Source of the DNA: Oopsacas minuta | Taxonomy: Eukaryota > Porifera > Hexactinellida > Lyssacinosida > Leucopsacidae | Assembly: GCA_024704765.1 (NCBI GenBank) | Contig: JAKMXF010000332.1 | Span: 797,995 to 861,994 of the forward strand | DNA: 64,000 bases | Direction of reading: 5' to 3' | Shown: positions 1-10,639 of the stretch, piece after piece | Layout: every line of letters begins with the position of its first letter | Numbering within the stretch: the stretch's first letter is position 1 | The notes under the pieces: generated by a model | What the model saw: the letters and a program-made list of their open reading frames with translations, nothing else | What the model was told of the DNA's origin: nothing | Database searches by the model: none | Position numbers and translations under genes: made by a program

Positions 1-1
1 A

Positions 2-346
2 ATTCCTTTCTTAGAAAAGTTTCATGATGAGGGTAAATATTACTTCTGGCCTGATCTAGCAAGTAGCCATTATGCGAAAGATACGCTTAAACTTTTTGAA
101 GATCTAAATATCCCATATATTCCAAAATTTGCTAACCCTCCTAATACACCTCAATTAAGGCCAATTGAGGATTTCTGGGGTTATTTGAAATCCAAAGTTT
201 ATGAAGGTGGGTGGGAAGCTAAATCCTTCAGAATGTTGAAGCAAAGGATTCGGAAATCAATCAGGCAAGTGGAATTTTCAATTGTCCAAGGCTATTTTCA
301 AGTGTCAAGACGAATATCCGAAAATCTGCAGACAATGCCCCATTAG
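2..346 (+). CDS. Tc1/mariner-superfamily transposase, C-terminal part (cut by window start)
   Basis: An open frame enters from the left edge and stops at TAG 344-346, giving about 114 residues. It reads FWPDLASSHYAKDTLKLF early on and LRPIEDFW later, the second catalytic Asp and final Glu regions of an IS630/Tc1/mariner RNase-H-fold transposase. 37 residues lie between the Asp of WPDLAS and the Glu of PIEDFW, a DD37E-type spacing. The first catalytic Asp would lie outside the window. The protein would cut and rejoin the transposon ends. I see no stop or frameshift in the visible part, but the terminal repeat beyond it could not be identified. Family assignment is firm, subfamily is not. Confidence 0.75.
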   Translation: MPFLEKFHDEGKYYFWPDLASSHYAKDTLKLFEDLNIPYIPKFANPPNTPQLRPIEDFWGYLKSKVYEGGWEAKSFRMLKQRIRKSIRQVEFSIVQGYFQVSRRISENLQTMPH

Positions 347-806
347 CAGCGATCCATTGAGTTCTAGCTAAATTAAAATGTAATTAAACAAATATGATCG
401 AATTATACAATACTTTGTTGATAATTGATACAAGCTCAAACAAGATGAAATTTGTCTAATTTTTTAGTGCTCACCCGTTATATATTGTTCTACAAATATA
501 TCAAATATCCGTAGCATAAATATCAATACTATAATACGATGTATGTATGTATATATAAGTAACAGAGCAGCAAATGGGTCATGAGTCATTCTTGATGGTT
601 CATGACTCACCAGCACTTATATACATTTAGTGTATTTGGAAAAAATGCAACGAAAATATGCGATTTGTCACACATTAATGTCTAAAAGGTATTAGTATTA
701 TCAAAAATTAGGTTTTGTCATGTTAATATTATTGTCAAAAATATAATAATGCTAAAAATTGAATTGCAATTGTTGTCTAATATAGCTATGCGGGTTTGTA
801 ATCCAA

Positions 807-914
807 GGATCTTCAGTAGAAAGCGAGAGGCATTTTAATGCTTTTAATGGTCGGAATATTATAAATCACCAACGAAATTCAAGGTTACCCGAGACTGTGG
901 AGCTGTCATGGTAG
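807..914 (+). pseudogene. hAT transposase C-terminal dimerisation fragment
   Basis: This short open stretch reads SSVESERHFNAFNGR and then NHQRNSRLPETVELS before a stop at 912-914. The order Ser-Glu-Arg, a hydrophobic run, then R-N-R/S-x-L-x-P-x-x-V-E is that of the hAT C-terminal dimerisation motif. It is isolated, with no recognisable rest of the transposase nearby, so it is a decayed fragment. Assignment rests on one short motif. Confidence 0.45.
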
Positions 915-1031
915 TTTTGGAGGGGTACAAACCAGCATAATTTCATGAGTTAAATTAAATCATTTTCAACATGAATCTCTTAGTATTAAAGTATGTTGTG
1001 TTAATGGGTCAAGATGGGTCGCGAGATAATC

Positions 1032-1127
1032 GATGGGTCATATGGGTCATGGGTCACAGCTTCGATGGGTCATATGGGTCATGGGTCACAGCTTCGATGG
1101 GTCACGTGGGTCATGGGTCATTTGGTG
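1032..1127. repeat. 32-bp tandem repeat rich in TGGGTCA
   Basis: Three head-to-tail copies start at 1032, 1064 and 1096, exactly 32 bp apart. Each contains three sub-copies of ATGGGTCA-like heptamers followed by CAGCTTC. The array keeps an open frame through 971-1162, which is a by-product of the repeat and not a gene. A related TGGGTCATGAGTCAT sequence with an inverted partner lies at about 577-620. Confidence 0.85.
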
Positions 1128-3130
1128 CAGCTCTGATATGTAAGTATGTCAGAATTGATTGAAGATACTTGAGGACCTCCAGGGCTGTGTTTAGGAATAC
1201 AGGGGGACTTTGGGCATGGGCCGGACAATTTCGAGTCTTGGACGAAAATACAGACATATCGTGAAATTATGACGCCATTGTCCCCTTTGGATTTTCAAAA
1301 AATCTCAATATTATCAATTACTATTCAGCCATGATAAAAGTTGGAAATTTGAATCACAGGTACCCTTCAATGTGACAAATGTTCTGACTTCAAGATTCTG
1401 ATCAAAGGCTAACTCATAGTGGGATTATAGTGTCATCATGAATGTACATAAATAATTTTCCAAATTTCATAATACTCGAGGCACGAAGTGGTCATAGTAC
1501 TAAGCAAAAGGTAGAATACCATCTCCTGTGTCACCACATTAGGGCATTGAATGTAATTTGGATGAACCATGGATAATACAATCTTAAAAATTTTAACTAT
1601 TCTGTGAATTCGAGGCACGTAGTGCCGAGTATATTCTGTAGCGTGGCGACCAATAACACTATACAATTTAGCTTTACAATACTTAAGCTAATCCAGAGCA
1701 CTAAGTTGTAGCACAGCAACATAGCAAGCTATTCGCGCTAGTTATTACTAATTCGTAACTCTCAATTCAATCGCTACTTTTATTACAGTTACTCAGTGAT
1801 CCCCATCCAAGGAAGAGGAGGACATTACTGTAGAGACTGGTTTTCTTACTTTTCTGATATTCTAACAACATTTCATTTACAAATTTGATAATCTTGGATT
1901 TACTATATGCATTCTTCATCGGTTTATCATACGATGTATATTTCCCTCAAATATATCGTTAGAACAATACCGCTGTCGGTTGTACCTAGAATGCTGGTAT
2001 TTTGGTTGTTTGACATTGATTATGTATAAAAAGCGATTCAAACACATTGAAATTAATTTCCATGGATATTGCTATGGAGGTCCACGTTAAGAATTAATCC
2101 ATTCATGAATCAGTTTGTAGAGAGACAGAAAATATCGAAATCCATGTCCGAGATCAGGGTCTAGCTAATTTAGACTGGTTAAAGGGCCCATCGGTCCTCC
2201 CAATATCTCCAAGGCCTGTGCGATCGCATAGTACCCAAGTTCTTCAATCTGGCACTGAATGTTGCATAATTGAGAGCATGCCATGAAATCAGTGTATCAT
2301 ATAGTAGGCAGAGAGGAAAATAACCAAATTTCAGTAGTGAAAATATTAGTCATGGGTTACGAATATATTTTGGTGCTATTTGGAATTCATATAGGTTAGA
2401 AATAAATTAATCTGCAAACACATGTATTTAACTAATACTCAAAAGTAAATTTCATTCTGCGAATTTAGCAGCTTCAATGAAGGAAGGAAGTCCTCAAATT
2501 CATAGCAAGTACAAATGTCTACAACAATTGTAAGATAACAGGATTTACATTCCTCTCGATTCAAAGGTGAATATCACATTATCTTTCGAGCTACTATGGC
2601 CAAAACTACAGAGTAACAAATAAGAGGAGGTAGTTCAGTGTTGAGAACGTAGTTATATCAAAACTCTAATTGGGCGCACAAATTACAATATTCAAGAAGT
2701 TGATTCTGAAAAGAAGGCTTAGACTCACTGCTCACCACAGTAAAGGCTTGAAGTCAGGGTCAGGTGGAACAGGTCCTCTTGAATAACGTCTGGTAGTTCC
2801 ATATCCACTATAATATGTCGTCTCGCTTATAAACTTTTTACTGGGTCGCTCTACGCAAGTTGGTTACTTATAATCTAGAGTAAATATCATCTTGTTAAAT
2901 AAGTTTTAGACATGATATAACCACTCAGTCTTTTTGATTTAGTATTAAGTTTCAATAAAATTGTACTATTGATAGTGCCTATTGTGAATTAGTAAACAAC
3001 TTTGAAATAATATCCCAAGATTTTACACACAGAAGAATAGAGGAAGACATATTGAAGTGAGATTTGCAAACAAATCAATTTTAGCAAGTATTTTAATCCC
3101 ACTATAATTAGAGCATATCCAGGTGATTAT

Positions 3131-4826
3131 ATGAAACTTGGATTTACAAGTAGCTTAACTGAAGCAATGAAAAACCGTGATGTGTCACGTGTCTTAAAGT
3201 TATATCTGCAGTCCATTAAACCGTTTCAGCTCAGGATACATTGCGAAAGGAACATCCAACATACAAGGATGAAGATATTTCTTATTCCAAAGATAATCAC
3301 ATTCTGCAAAGACTTTAGAAATTTACACTACAGGACAGACATTTGTCAACACAAGAGCTGCAGTTGAAGTATAATACATTTTGTCACAGTGTTTCGCAAA
3401 AATCTAAGAAACTCCGCAATTTGGAGAAGAATTAGTATTGCCTTGCACGAAAGATATTGTGCGTCTTATGGAAGGGAAATTCTGTCACTTTCTGATAATA
3501 TGTCAACACAGAATACAAGAAATGTCAGAAGTAAATGATCAAGTCGTGGAAAAAATCAAATTGTCGCCACCTATGTTTTACGATTGGACGAGTCAACGGA
3601 TGTTTTTCTTGTGCTCAGTTGATGGTTCATGCAGTTATCTCCACAATATAGATTTCAAGGAATCTCTTAGTCAGTCAAGTGAAAGTCAATCAAGTGGAAT
3701 AGATATTTAAACAGGGTGGACAACCTTTTTGTACAAGAAGGTATAGATTGGAGAAAAGTTTGCGCTGTTTGACTCATGGAATTCTTCCTAAGTTAGGAAG
3801 TTATTCTGGTTATCAGACACTAGTTAAACATATTGTCCCAGATGTGTTATCAAATCACTGTGATTTATCGTGAAGCACTTGCAGCAATAACTTTAACAAT
3901 CTCCCAAATCTAGTCTTGCATGATGTAATCAAAATTGTCCATTTTGTCAAAATAGTGCTCTCAACACACGATTTCAGGAATCTTTGTTTAGAGATGGATG
4001 CAATTTAATGATTCTATTGTACCACACTGTGGCTTGATGACTTTCAAAGTGCAATTTGTTAAAACGTATTCTCGATCTTAAGGACGAAAGAACAGAATTT
4101 TTGAAGCGCCAAAATAAGACAAAATGAATCAACCATTTCCAAAGTCAAGAGTGGGGTACTAAAGTTTGCTATCTCTCTGATATTTTTGAACGATTCAACA
4201 CTCTGAACCTGTCATCTCAAAGTGAAGAAAGCAACATGGAGTTCGTGGATAAGCTTTCTGCTTTTCAAAAAAATGGTCGATCTCTGGGGAAAGAAATTAT
4301 AAACAGTGATACATGCAATGTTTGCTCTTCTTTGAACACATATTGAAGATCATAAATCTACAATTAGAGATGGTTCGAAAATATCAGTGGATTGTATTTA
4401 CAATTACTCAGGGGTGAATTTGAAATATATTCACAAAAATAATGAAATCTCAGTTCTCACTGGTTCGAAATATATTCCTAGTCAAATTGGATGATGCAAC
4501 CCGAAAAATGATACTGTTGCCTACGAGGACTTTATCATATTTGTGAATGACTCGGGAGCAAAGAGCATGTTTTTCCAGGGTGAACTTGACTCGATTTGTA
4601 GTTCCAAGCTAATAAGCTACCTAGATATGTCACAATAATCCATAAATTGCTAATGCCGTTCCTACCAACTGATATGTGTGAAATAACATTTATTAGCATG
4701 CTTAGAAAAAACAAAGGCTAGAAATAGGTTTGATATTGAACCAGATTTGTGCTGCAGCTTATCAATCACACAACAAAGTATTGAAAGTATAGTTAAAATG
4801 AAATAGCATCAAATGTCAAATTAGAA
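3131..4826 (+). pseudogene. hAT transposase relic, GTF2IRD2/SCAND3-like family
   Basis: Reading across frames gives the collinear blocks of this hAT family. A BED-like finger (CVTC, then H-x5-H in RKEHPTYKDEDISY) lies at about 3180-3290. EMSEVNDQVVEKIKLSP and the degraded catalytic start LDESTDV-like block lie at 3510-3610, and HNIDFKESLSQ at 3640-3670. GIDWRKVCAV and a degraded NHCDLSREALAA block lie at 3745-3895, MEFVDKLSAFQKN near 4236-4270, and the C-terminal LLMPFLPTDMCEITFISML block near 4640-4710. More than ten stops and frameshifts make it dead. I did not find terminal repeats. A retained order over 1.7 kb supports one element and not scattered fragments. Confidence 0.7.
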
Positions 4827-4829
4827 TTG

Positions 4830-7035
4830 ACAAAATATACAAAAAATGAATCAAAGAATTGATACAGCCTACTCTATACATTAGATTCAATTAAATAGTA
4901 AAATTAGTCCAAATATACTTTAATGGGTGAGACGCGAAGATTGCAAAAATCAGAAAGCGGTAGGCTGCACCATGTACACATTCGAGCTTTCAGGCTTCGA
5001 TCAGGGAACTAGGAGCCGGTCTGCTGTAACATCATTAATTCGATGTAAATTTATCCAGGTAATAAGATGTGATGAATGCCGCAGCAATCATACTTTGCTT
5101 CCTATGTCTCTATAGATATAAACTGGTATTTCTATATGTCCTTATCCGCGATAACAGAAGTAGACATATGATTTGAGAAAGAATTACAATAATTGATTTA
5201 GTTTTTACAAGTTTCAGTGTTCCCCACCAGGATTGAAAGACAACTCTGTCACCTGTACATGTAATAACCCTAAGCATATATTACACATTTGGATTTGCTA
5301 GATATTTAAAATTTAACGTTAAACGATGCGGTTAACGATCTTTGGTGGGAATACTCAGAGCCTCTCAAAAATAAATATCCTAGAATGTGGTGAAACAAAA
5401 TGTCAATATCTTATATGAAATCTATATTCAAATTGATAACTGTTTTGCCCCTAATTAAGGAATTCTTATCGAGACCATTCCGTAGCATGTTGGTATGTAT
5501 TTATATGACATTAGATAAGATAGACACAGTGATAGACCTAAGTAAGGCCAATATCACATAATCGAATGGGCTCGAAATTATAATGTCATGCGGTTGAATA
5601 GAAATAAAACCAAGCTTAAAATACACCTAATTTTGACGTTGTTTTGTTTAGAGTTAAATGGCGGTAGTATGACTTATTAGTAGTGGTCCTTGGTTTACTT
5701 GTGTAAAATTCATTAGAGAAATTTCTTTAAAATTTATATAGACAAAAAATCCCGGCTTAACAGGAACAAGTACAACTCATATTTACATAGAGGACTGGAT
5801 GGGGTTCGTTGAGACCTTTGTTTGCTGTATCCGGAGAAATATGAAGAACGATAAATGTAAGTATGTAACTTCTATCAATATTCAAAAATATATGTAACAA
5901 TACTGTCAATAGATCCTATTTGTTGAGAATTATTGCGAAAAGCAACAAGAATTAGTGAGGCCGTTTAAAAGAAAATACTTGTTTCCAATCCGCGTACGTC
6001 AAACGTTTTATTCTCCGTCAGGATAAATTATATTTGTAGTTTTACAAATCTAAGGTTATTTACAGATCACAGATAATGCAACCCACACTATACTAATCGT
6101 ATAGTTGAAACAAACATTTTTTATGCCCAGAGGTTATGTATTGAGACAAAAAAAGTTCCCAATATTTCACAAATGATTAAGACAAGACAGAAAAGGGGTA
6201 CGGGTAACATATTTCCGAACTATGCATTCAACCTAACTACACTATCCAGGGGTCATAAAAACTTGGGTAAAGAGTCGACAGCTACTGCTCTTCTCAATAA
6301 TGGGCATTTTTTGGGCTGGAGGGCTAAACTCTCTCCAGTGAAGACATCAGGAATACTATAAATAACTTGACCAAAGTTGAAGATAGGAGGCAGTTTAACA
6401 AAAGTATCCTGTGTGAAAACACATGTTGACTTCAAAAAGATTTACATCAGATGAAACAAAATTCCCATTTATGCTACTTTTTGGCCTAAATCTGTCTAAA
6501 TTTCCGTATGTTATTCGTGTAAAATGTGATATATATAATTTGCGTATAAAGTGAAGTTTAATAAGTATACATAGCATGTATATAATGAGGAGTAAATGAT
6601 ATTGAGCAATATAACCAAATTCTGGGAAATTAAACATGCATAGATTTTATGGATGCATAAATATTATTGCATGGTATAAATTCCGACAATAGCCATTTCA
6701 GGAAAGTATATTAGATGACCATTTAGAACGGTTTCATACGTTTAGTTGGACTGAGGTACCGGAGCGGAGTCGAAAGAGGGTTTGAAGAAATATCGAAATT
6801 GGGATGTCACGTTCGTGTGTTAAGGAAGCTTTTGCCAAACATGCTCATGTGCACCTATAACACTGATATACAAAATTGTAAAAAGTTTTTGATGATTAAA
6901 TAAAAATAGCTGAAATTGAACAATTTGAAGGGAATGTTTATGAATGAGTTAGGTATATATTCACAACAGGTCTAGAATTTATAATATTCTGGTTGGAAGA
7001 TTGCACCAATATGCGATAAAATATATGAAATTAAA
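4830..7035. other. Unassigned AT-rich interval
   Basis: No conserved protein block, long repeat or RNA gene is recognisable on either strand. The short open frames here have no residue patterns I can assign. It is probably decayed transposon or neutral intergenic DNA. Confidence 0.5.
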
Positions 7036-7043
7036 CATACATG

Positions 7044-7316
7044 CAGGGCTGTATCAACTCATTTTGAGTTGGCAAAATCAACTCATTCATTTAGATGTAA
7101 CCAACCCATTCAACTCATTTCAAATCATTCAACTTATTTCAATTCATTTCAACTCAAATTGTGTTACACTATGTATGATTAGGAATATACATGCAGTCTG
7201 ATATGCATTGAATGGTTAGAATCAACTATAGCTTTTTCTTCATAAGACAATCCACTATTACCGTATCAGAGATCATCAACATAATAAACCGAAAGAAAAA
7301 TATGCGTACAGCCCTG
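7044..7316. mobile_element. hAT-type MITE, 273 bp
   Basis: The ends are perfect inverted repeats CAGGGCTGTA and TACAGCCCTG. They are flanked by near-identical 8-bp direct repeats CATACATG (7036-7043) and CATTCATG (7317-7324), as expected for hAT insertion. The left half is filled with degenerate copies of TCAACTCATT (about 7055-7160). There is no coding capacity, so it must have been moved by a full-length relative not seen here. Confidence 0.75.
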
Positions 7317-7633
7317 CATTCATGTTTATTTCCTACTAAATCATACTAATATTAACTATCACTAGCACGCTATGCTTGCTTGCGCTACGCGGATTCGAAC
7401 ACTTCTTGTTTGTACTCGGCATTCGGCCCTCGCTTTGACTACTAGTTTGTGTGGTTTTCGGAAACAGCGTACCCGATTACCCTACAATAGCCGTTGAAAC
7501 CACATTTCTAGGATAATTTTGAAATTGTTTACTTTTTTGTTTACTTTATATTCATATAAACAACTTAAATTTGTATATAACAAATCCATGAGTGTGATTC
7601 GGATTCACATATTCGCTAACCTTTAGTCAAGGT

Positions 7634-8300
7634 TTATGAAATTTGCATATTTTCCTGATTAACACCATAGATATATACATAGATGCAAACATTTTTCCAA
7701 ATACGAATTCCACATTCCATTTCAGCTTCCTTAGCAACGGACAAACGGATAGACAGACAGAGAGACAGAAGATGATTTGGTAAATTGAGATTTCTTATTA
7801 GGTCATCAAGATCATCTTGATCAATAAGCTGAGGAGAATTATTATCTGGTGGGAGTATGTACTCATTAGAATCTCCACTACTATCATTGCCACTGGTAAT
7901 GTCCAATATTTCTAATGGAACTGGTACAAGTAGGTCCTCTGAATGTGGAACTGGCCTAATGGTGGACGGTACGTCTGGATACGCAATACTGGATTTATTC
8001 TTTCGGGTGATACCATCAATTTTCGTCATACAGAAATAACAATCCAAAAGATGACACATTGGTTCTCTCGATATCATTGGAACGCAAATGGCATTTTCTT
8101 CCTCCTCCAAGCATACCACAAGCGTAAGTTCCCAGTGCATGTCTTACATGCATTGTGTGGAGCCCACGGCTTATCTTAAACCCCAAGATGGCATCCAAAA
8201 TATGCAAAATAACAGCGTTCTATAGCCTTTGTGATATTTTCCTTTGGTCAGTTGTAGTATACCTCCAACAAATACGACAAAAATTTCAGGAAATTTTGCA
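7634..8300 (-). pseudogene. Decayed copy of the 569-residue Cys-rich gene family
   Basis: Reading leftwards on the minus strand, the fragments match the N-terminal third of the intact ORF at 54114-55823. CKTCTGNLRLW matches its CRSCVENLRQW, and DCYFCMTKIDG matches NCYFCMANISG. TIRPVPHSEDLLVPVP matches AIRPVPHSIDVPVP, and NSPQLIDQDDLDDLIRNLNL matches NSPQLFNQSELNDLVRDLDL. Several frameshifts lie above 8016. The match ends near 7750, after which the frame carries unrelated low-complexity residues. The RNase-H-like core and C-terminus are absent. A second copy 46 kb away shows that the family is repeated, and so probably mobile. Confidence 0.75.
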
Positions 8301-8304
8301 AACA

Positions 8305-9288
8305 CGAGAAGCCATAAACAATAAAATGAACAAGAGTGGAATCAAACAGATTATAACTACTATTAGAGGCAATTTACATCATATAAGCAATTAAAACCAA
8401 ATAATTGGATAAGTGTGATGTCTAGAATTGAATTTAGAAATATTTTGACCATGTAGTCAATTAAAAGACCGAAATAACTAAAATAGAAATTTCTTACTTT
8501 TAGTATCCTTGAGAATGAAAAAAATACATATAATTCCCAATATATCAACACTATGCAAAAATAATAGAGAAAGAAGATCATCAAAAATGTTGTATATCAG
8601 TGTAGTTAATGGATATTTTATGATGACCACGAATATTAGCCCAAAAACTATTAAACTGAAAATGGAAGATTTTATTTTATAGGGGTATTATCTGAATTAC
8701 ATAGCAATCAGATAATATTTAAGTTTTATAAGAATAATTGCCCAGAATTAGGTAATATTGTCCCTCATCGTTTACTTTTTCATAATATACATACTAAGTA
8801 TACTTATGATTCACTACAATACACCAATAAATTAGGAAATTCGGACATAATTAGGCTAAAAAATGCCAATTAAGTTTCATGTGAGTTTAAATACACGGCG
8901 TCCCTATCTTCAATTATGTTTGGAGAAATAGGGCCCAATGGAAATCTGGTTTCAGAAAACGTATTTTTACACTTTGAATTCAATGGAATCTTTAGAAATA
9001 GAGTTCCAGGCGAAATTAGATAAATGTCAAACCAAAATTTCACGGGATATAATATTTTTCCCCCGTGCCCTAGAAAATGCCAATATTTGGTAAACGCAGC
9101 AGCTTCCGCCTGTTTGCCAAAGTTTGTCTCACTGCTAGATGGCAGTTCTAAATGAGTTTGTAGGAAGCTAACAGTGGGTATTTTATCTGGAGAGGGAAGA
9201 GGAAATTAACTAGGTGACAAAGTTTAAATAGAAATTTTGCTAAGTAGTAGAGCATCAGATTCATCAATCGAAACAAATTCGTTTAACT
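8305..9288. other. Unassigned AT-rich interval
   Basis: No gene or repeat is recognised. The interval contains only short frames without conserved blocks. Confidence 0.5.
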
Positions 9289-9385
9289 CAAATGATTACA
9301 ACAACAGGAAGAAATTGCGACATTATATCGAAGGACGATATGTCTATATAATGTTGCAATTCCTTCCTGTTGTTGTAACTATTTG
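9289..9385. other. Long near-perfect hairpin (pre-miRNA-like or tiny foldback element)
   Basis: Bases 9289-9327 pair with 9347-9385 through 39 positions. There are about four non-Watson-Crick positions, at least one of them G-U in RNA, around a 19-nt loop. Arms include TTACAACAACAGGAAG and its complement. The size (97 nt) and stem length fit an animal pre-miRNA. However, no target-duplication or family match can be tested here, and small foldback MITEs look alike. No terminal TA duplication was obvious. Confidence 0.5.
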
Positions 9386-9540
9386 ACTTCTTCTTCGAAA
9401 TATGTTGAGGAATTATAACTTCTTATCAAGAAGATCCAGAAACTAGCATTCATAATTAGATCGTAGTCAGTCAGCACTGTCATTGAAATAAATCAATGTA
9501 TATGACGCAAGGCCATCTTCCGCTAGCTCTCGAAGGTCTA

Positions 9541-10635
9541 CAAGGGTTGTTCATAAGTATTGAAACTAATGTATCGAATCCATATTCTAGTTAATACAGC
9601 TCTAAGCCTAGTATCAGATTACAAGCCTAATTTGATTGTATAAAATCTATACAAAATACTCTTTACTCTACTAGCATATTCTTCAGTATAAAGTTTAATT
9701 TGTATAGGCTACGTTTTTCAACTAATGAAATTTAGCAAAGAAGGAAAACGACAAATAATTTGGTCCAGTGGAAAAAGGGGAAAACTGGCTTATACATTCT
9801 TCGTGAAATGCAGGATATTTTCGGTGATGAATGTCCTACGAAAGCCACAATATATAGACGGATCGGACGCTTTGATAATGGCGATGTGGACCTCCACGAT
9901 AACCCTCGTCCAGGTTGTTCGACTTCCTCAAAAACCCGCAGTAATATCGAGAGGATCCAAACAATATTGGAAGAGGACATACGAATAACTCTGCGGGGGT
10001 TAGAAGAGGGGGTAGGTATATAAAGCCACATTACATTTGACTATCACTGAAGATCTGGAAATGTCGAAGGTAACTACGCGTTGGGTCCCAAAACTTCTTT
10101 CAAAATAACGCAAACACGAAAGGGTCAGAGTTAGCAAAGAATTACTTTTAAGATACAAGGCAGAGGAAGACTTTTTGGATCGTATAGTAATGGGGGATGA
10201 AACTTGGTTTCATTATTATGAACCAGAGAGCAAAACTCAATCGAAGCAGTGGAAGAGACGTGATGAACCTGTACCCATCAAGGCAAAGGCCGGAAAATCA
10301 GCAGGGAAGAGAATGGCAACAGTATTTTGGGATAGGGAAGGAATTATATACCTCGACTGGTTACCTGAGAAGACCACCATAAACAGTGATTATTACGTTG
10401 ACGAATTGAAAGAATTGCGTCAAGCGATTAAACAAGAGAGGTGAGGCAAGTTGACAAGCGGCGTATTGTTGCAACATGGGCTGGAAAAGTTACCAAAACG
10501 ATGGAAACGATGTATAAAGTTAAAGGGGGAAATCATCGAAACATTTGAAAATCAAATATGATGAGTATAGGTTTACTATATAGGTTTACTATAAAAATTA
10601 TGAATAAGGTCTCATTATTTATTGAACAACCCTTG
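9541..10635 (+). mobile_element. mariner element, internally deleted (1095 bp)
   Basis: Terminal inverted repeats begin CAAGGGTTGTTCA at 9541 and end TGAACAACCCTTG at 10635. TA dinucleotides flank both sides (9539-9540 and 10636-10637), as for Tc1/mariner insertion. The body is about 0.2 kb shorter than a typical 1.3-kb mariner because the middle of the transposase is missing. Confidence 0.85.
9725..10549 (+). pseudogene. mariner transposase with catalytic core deleted
   Basis: Blocks in order are an N-terminal HTH part (KKGKTGLYILREMQDIFG, RRIGRFDNGDVDLHDNPRPG), a second HTH (ITEDLEMSKVTTRWVPKLLS), then VMGDETWFHYYEPES with the first catalytic Asp. These are followed by a block up to KELRQAIKQER. 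The reading then jumps from VLLQH straight to LEKLPKRWKRCIKLKGEIIE, the C-terminal end. The second (HDNA) and third (SPDLAPCD) catalytic blocks are therefore deleted. Frameshifts occur near 9760 and 10020. It cannot encode an active enzyme. Confidence 0.85.
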
Positions 10636-10639
10636 TATA

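Noticed and set aside
971-1162. 63-residue frame rich in MGH/GSW repeats
   Set aside because: The open frame comes from the 32-bp tandem repeat, and no start context or conserved residues support a gene.
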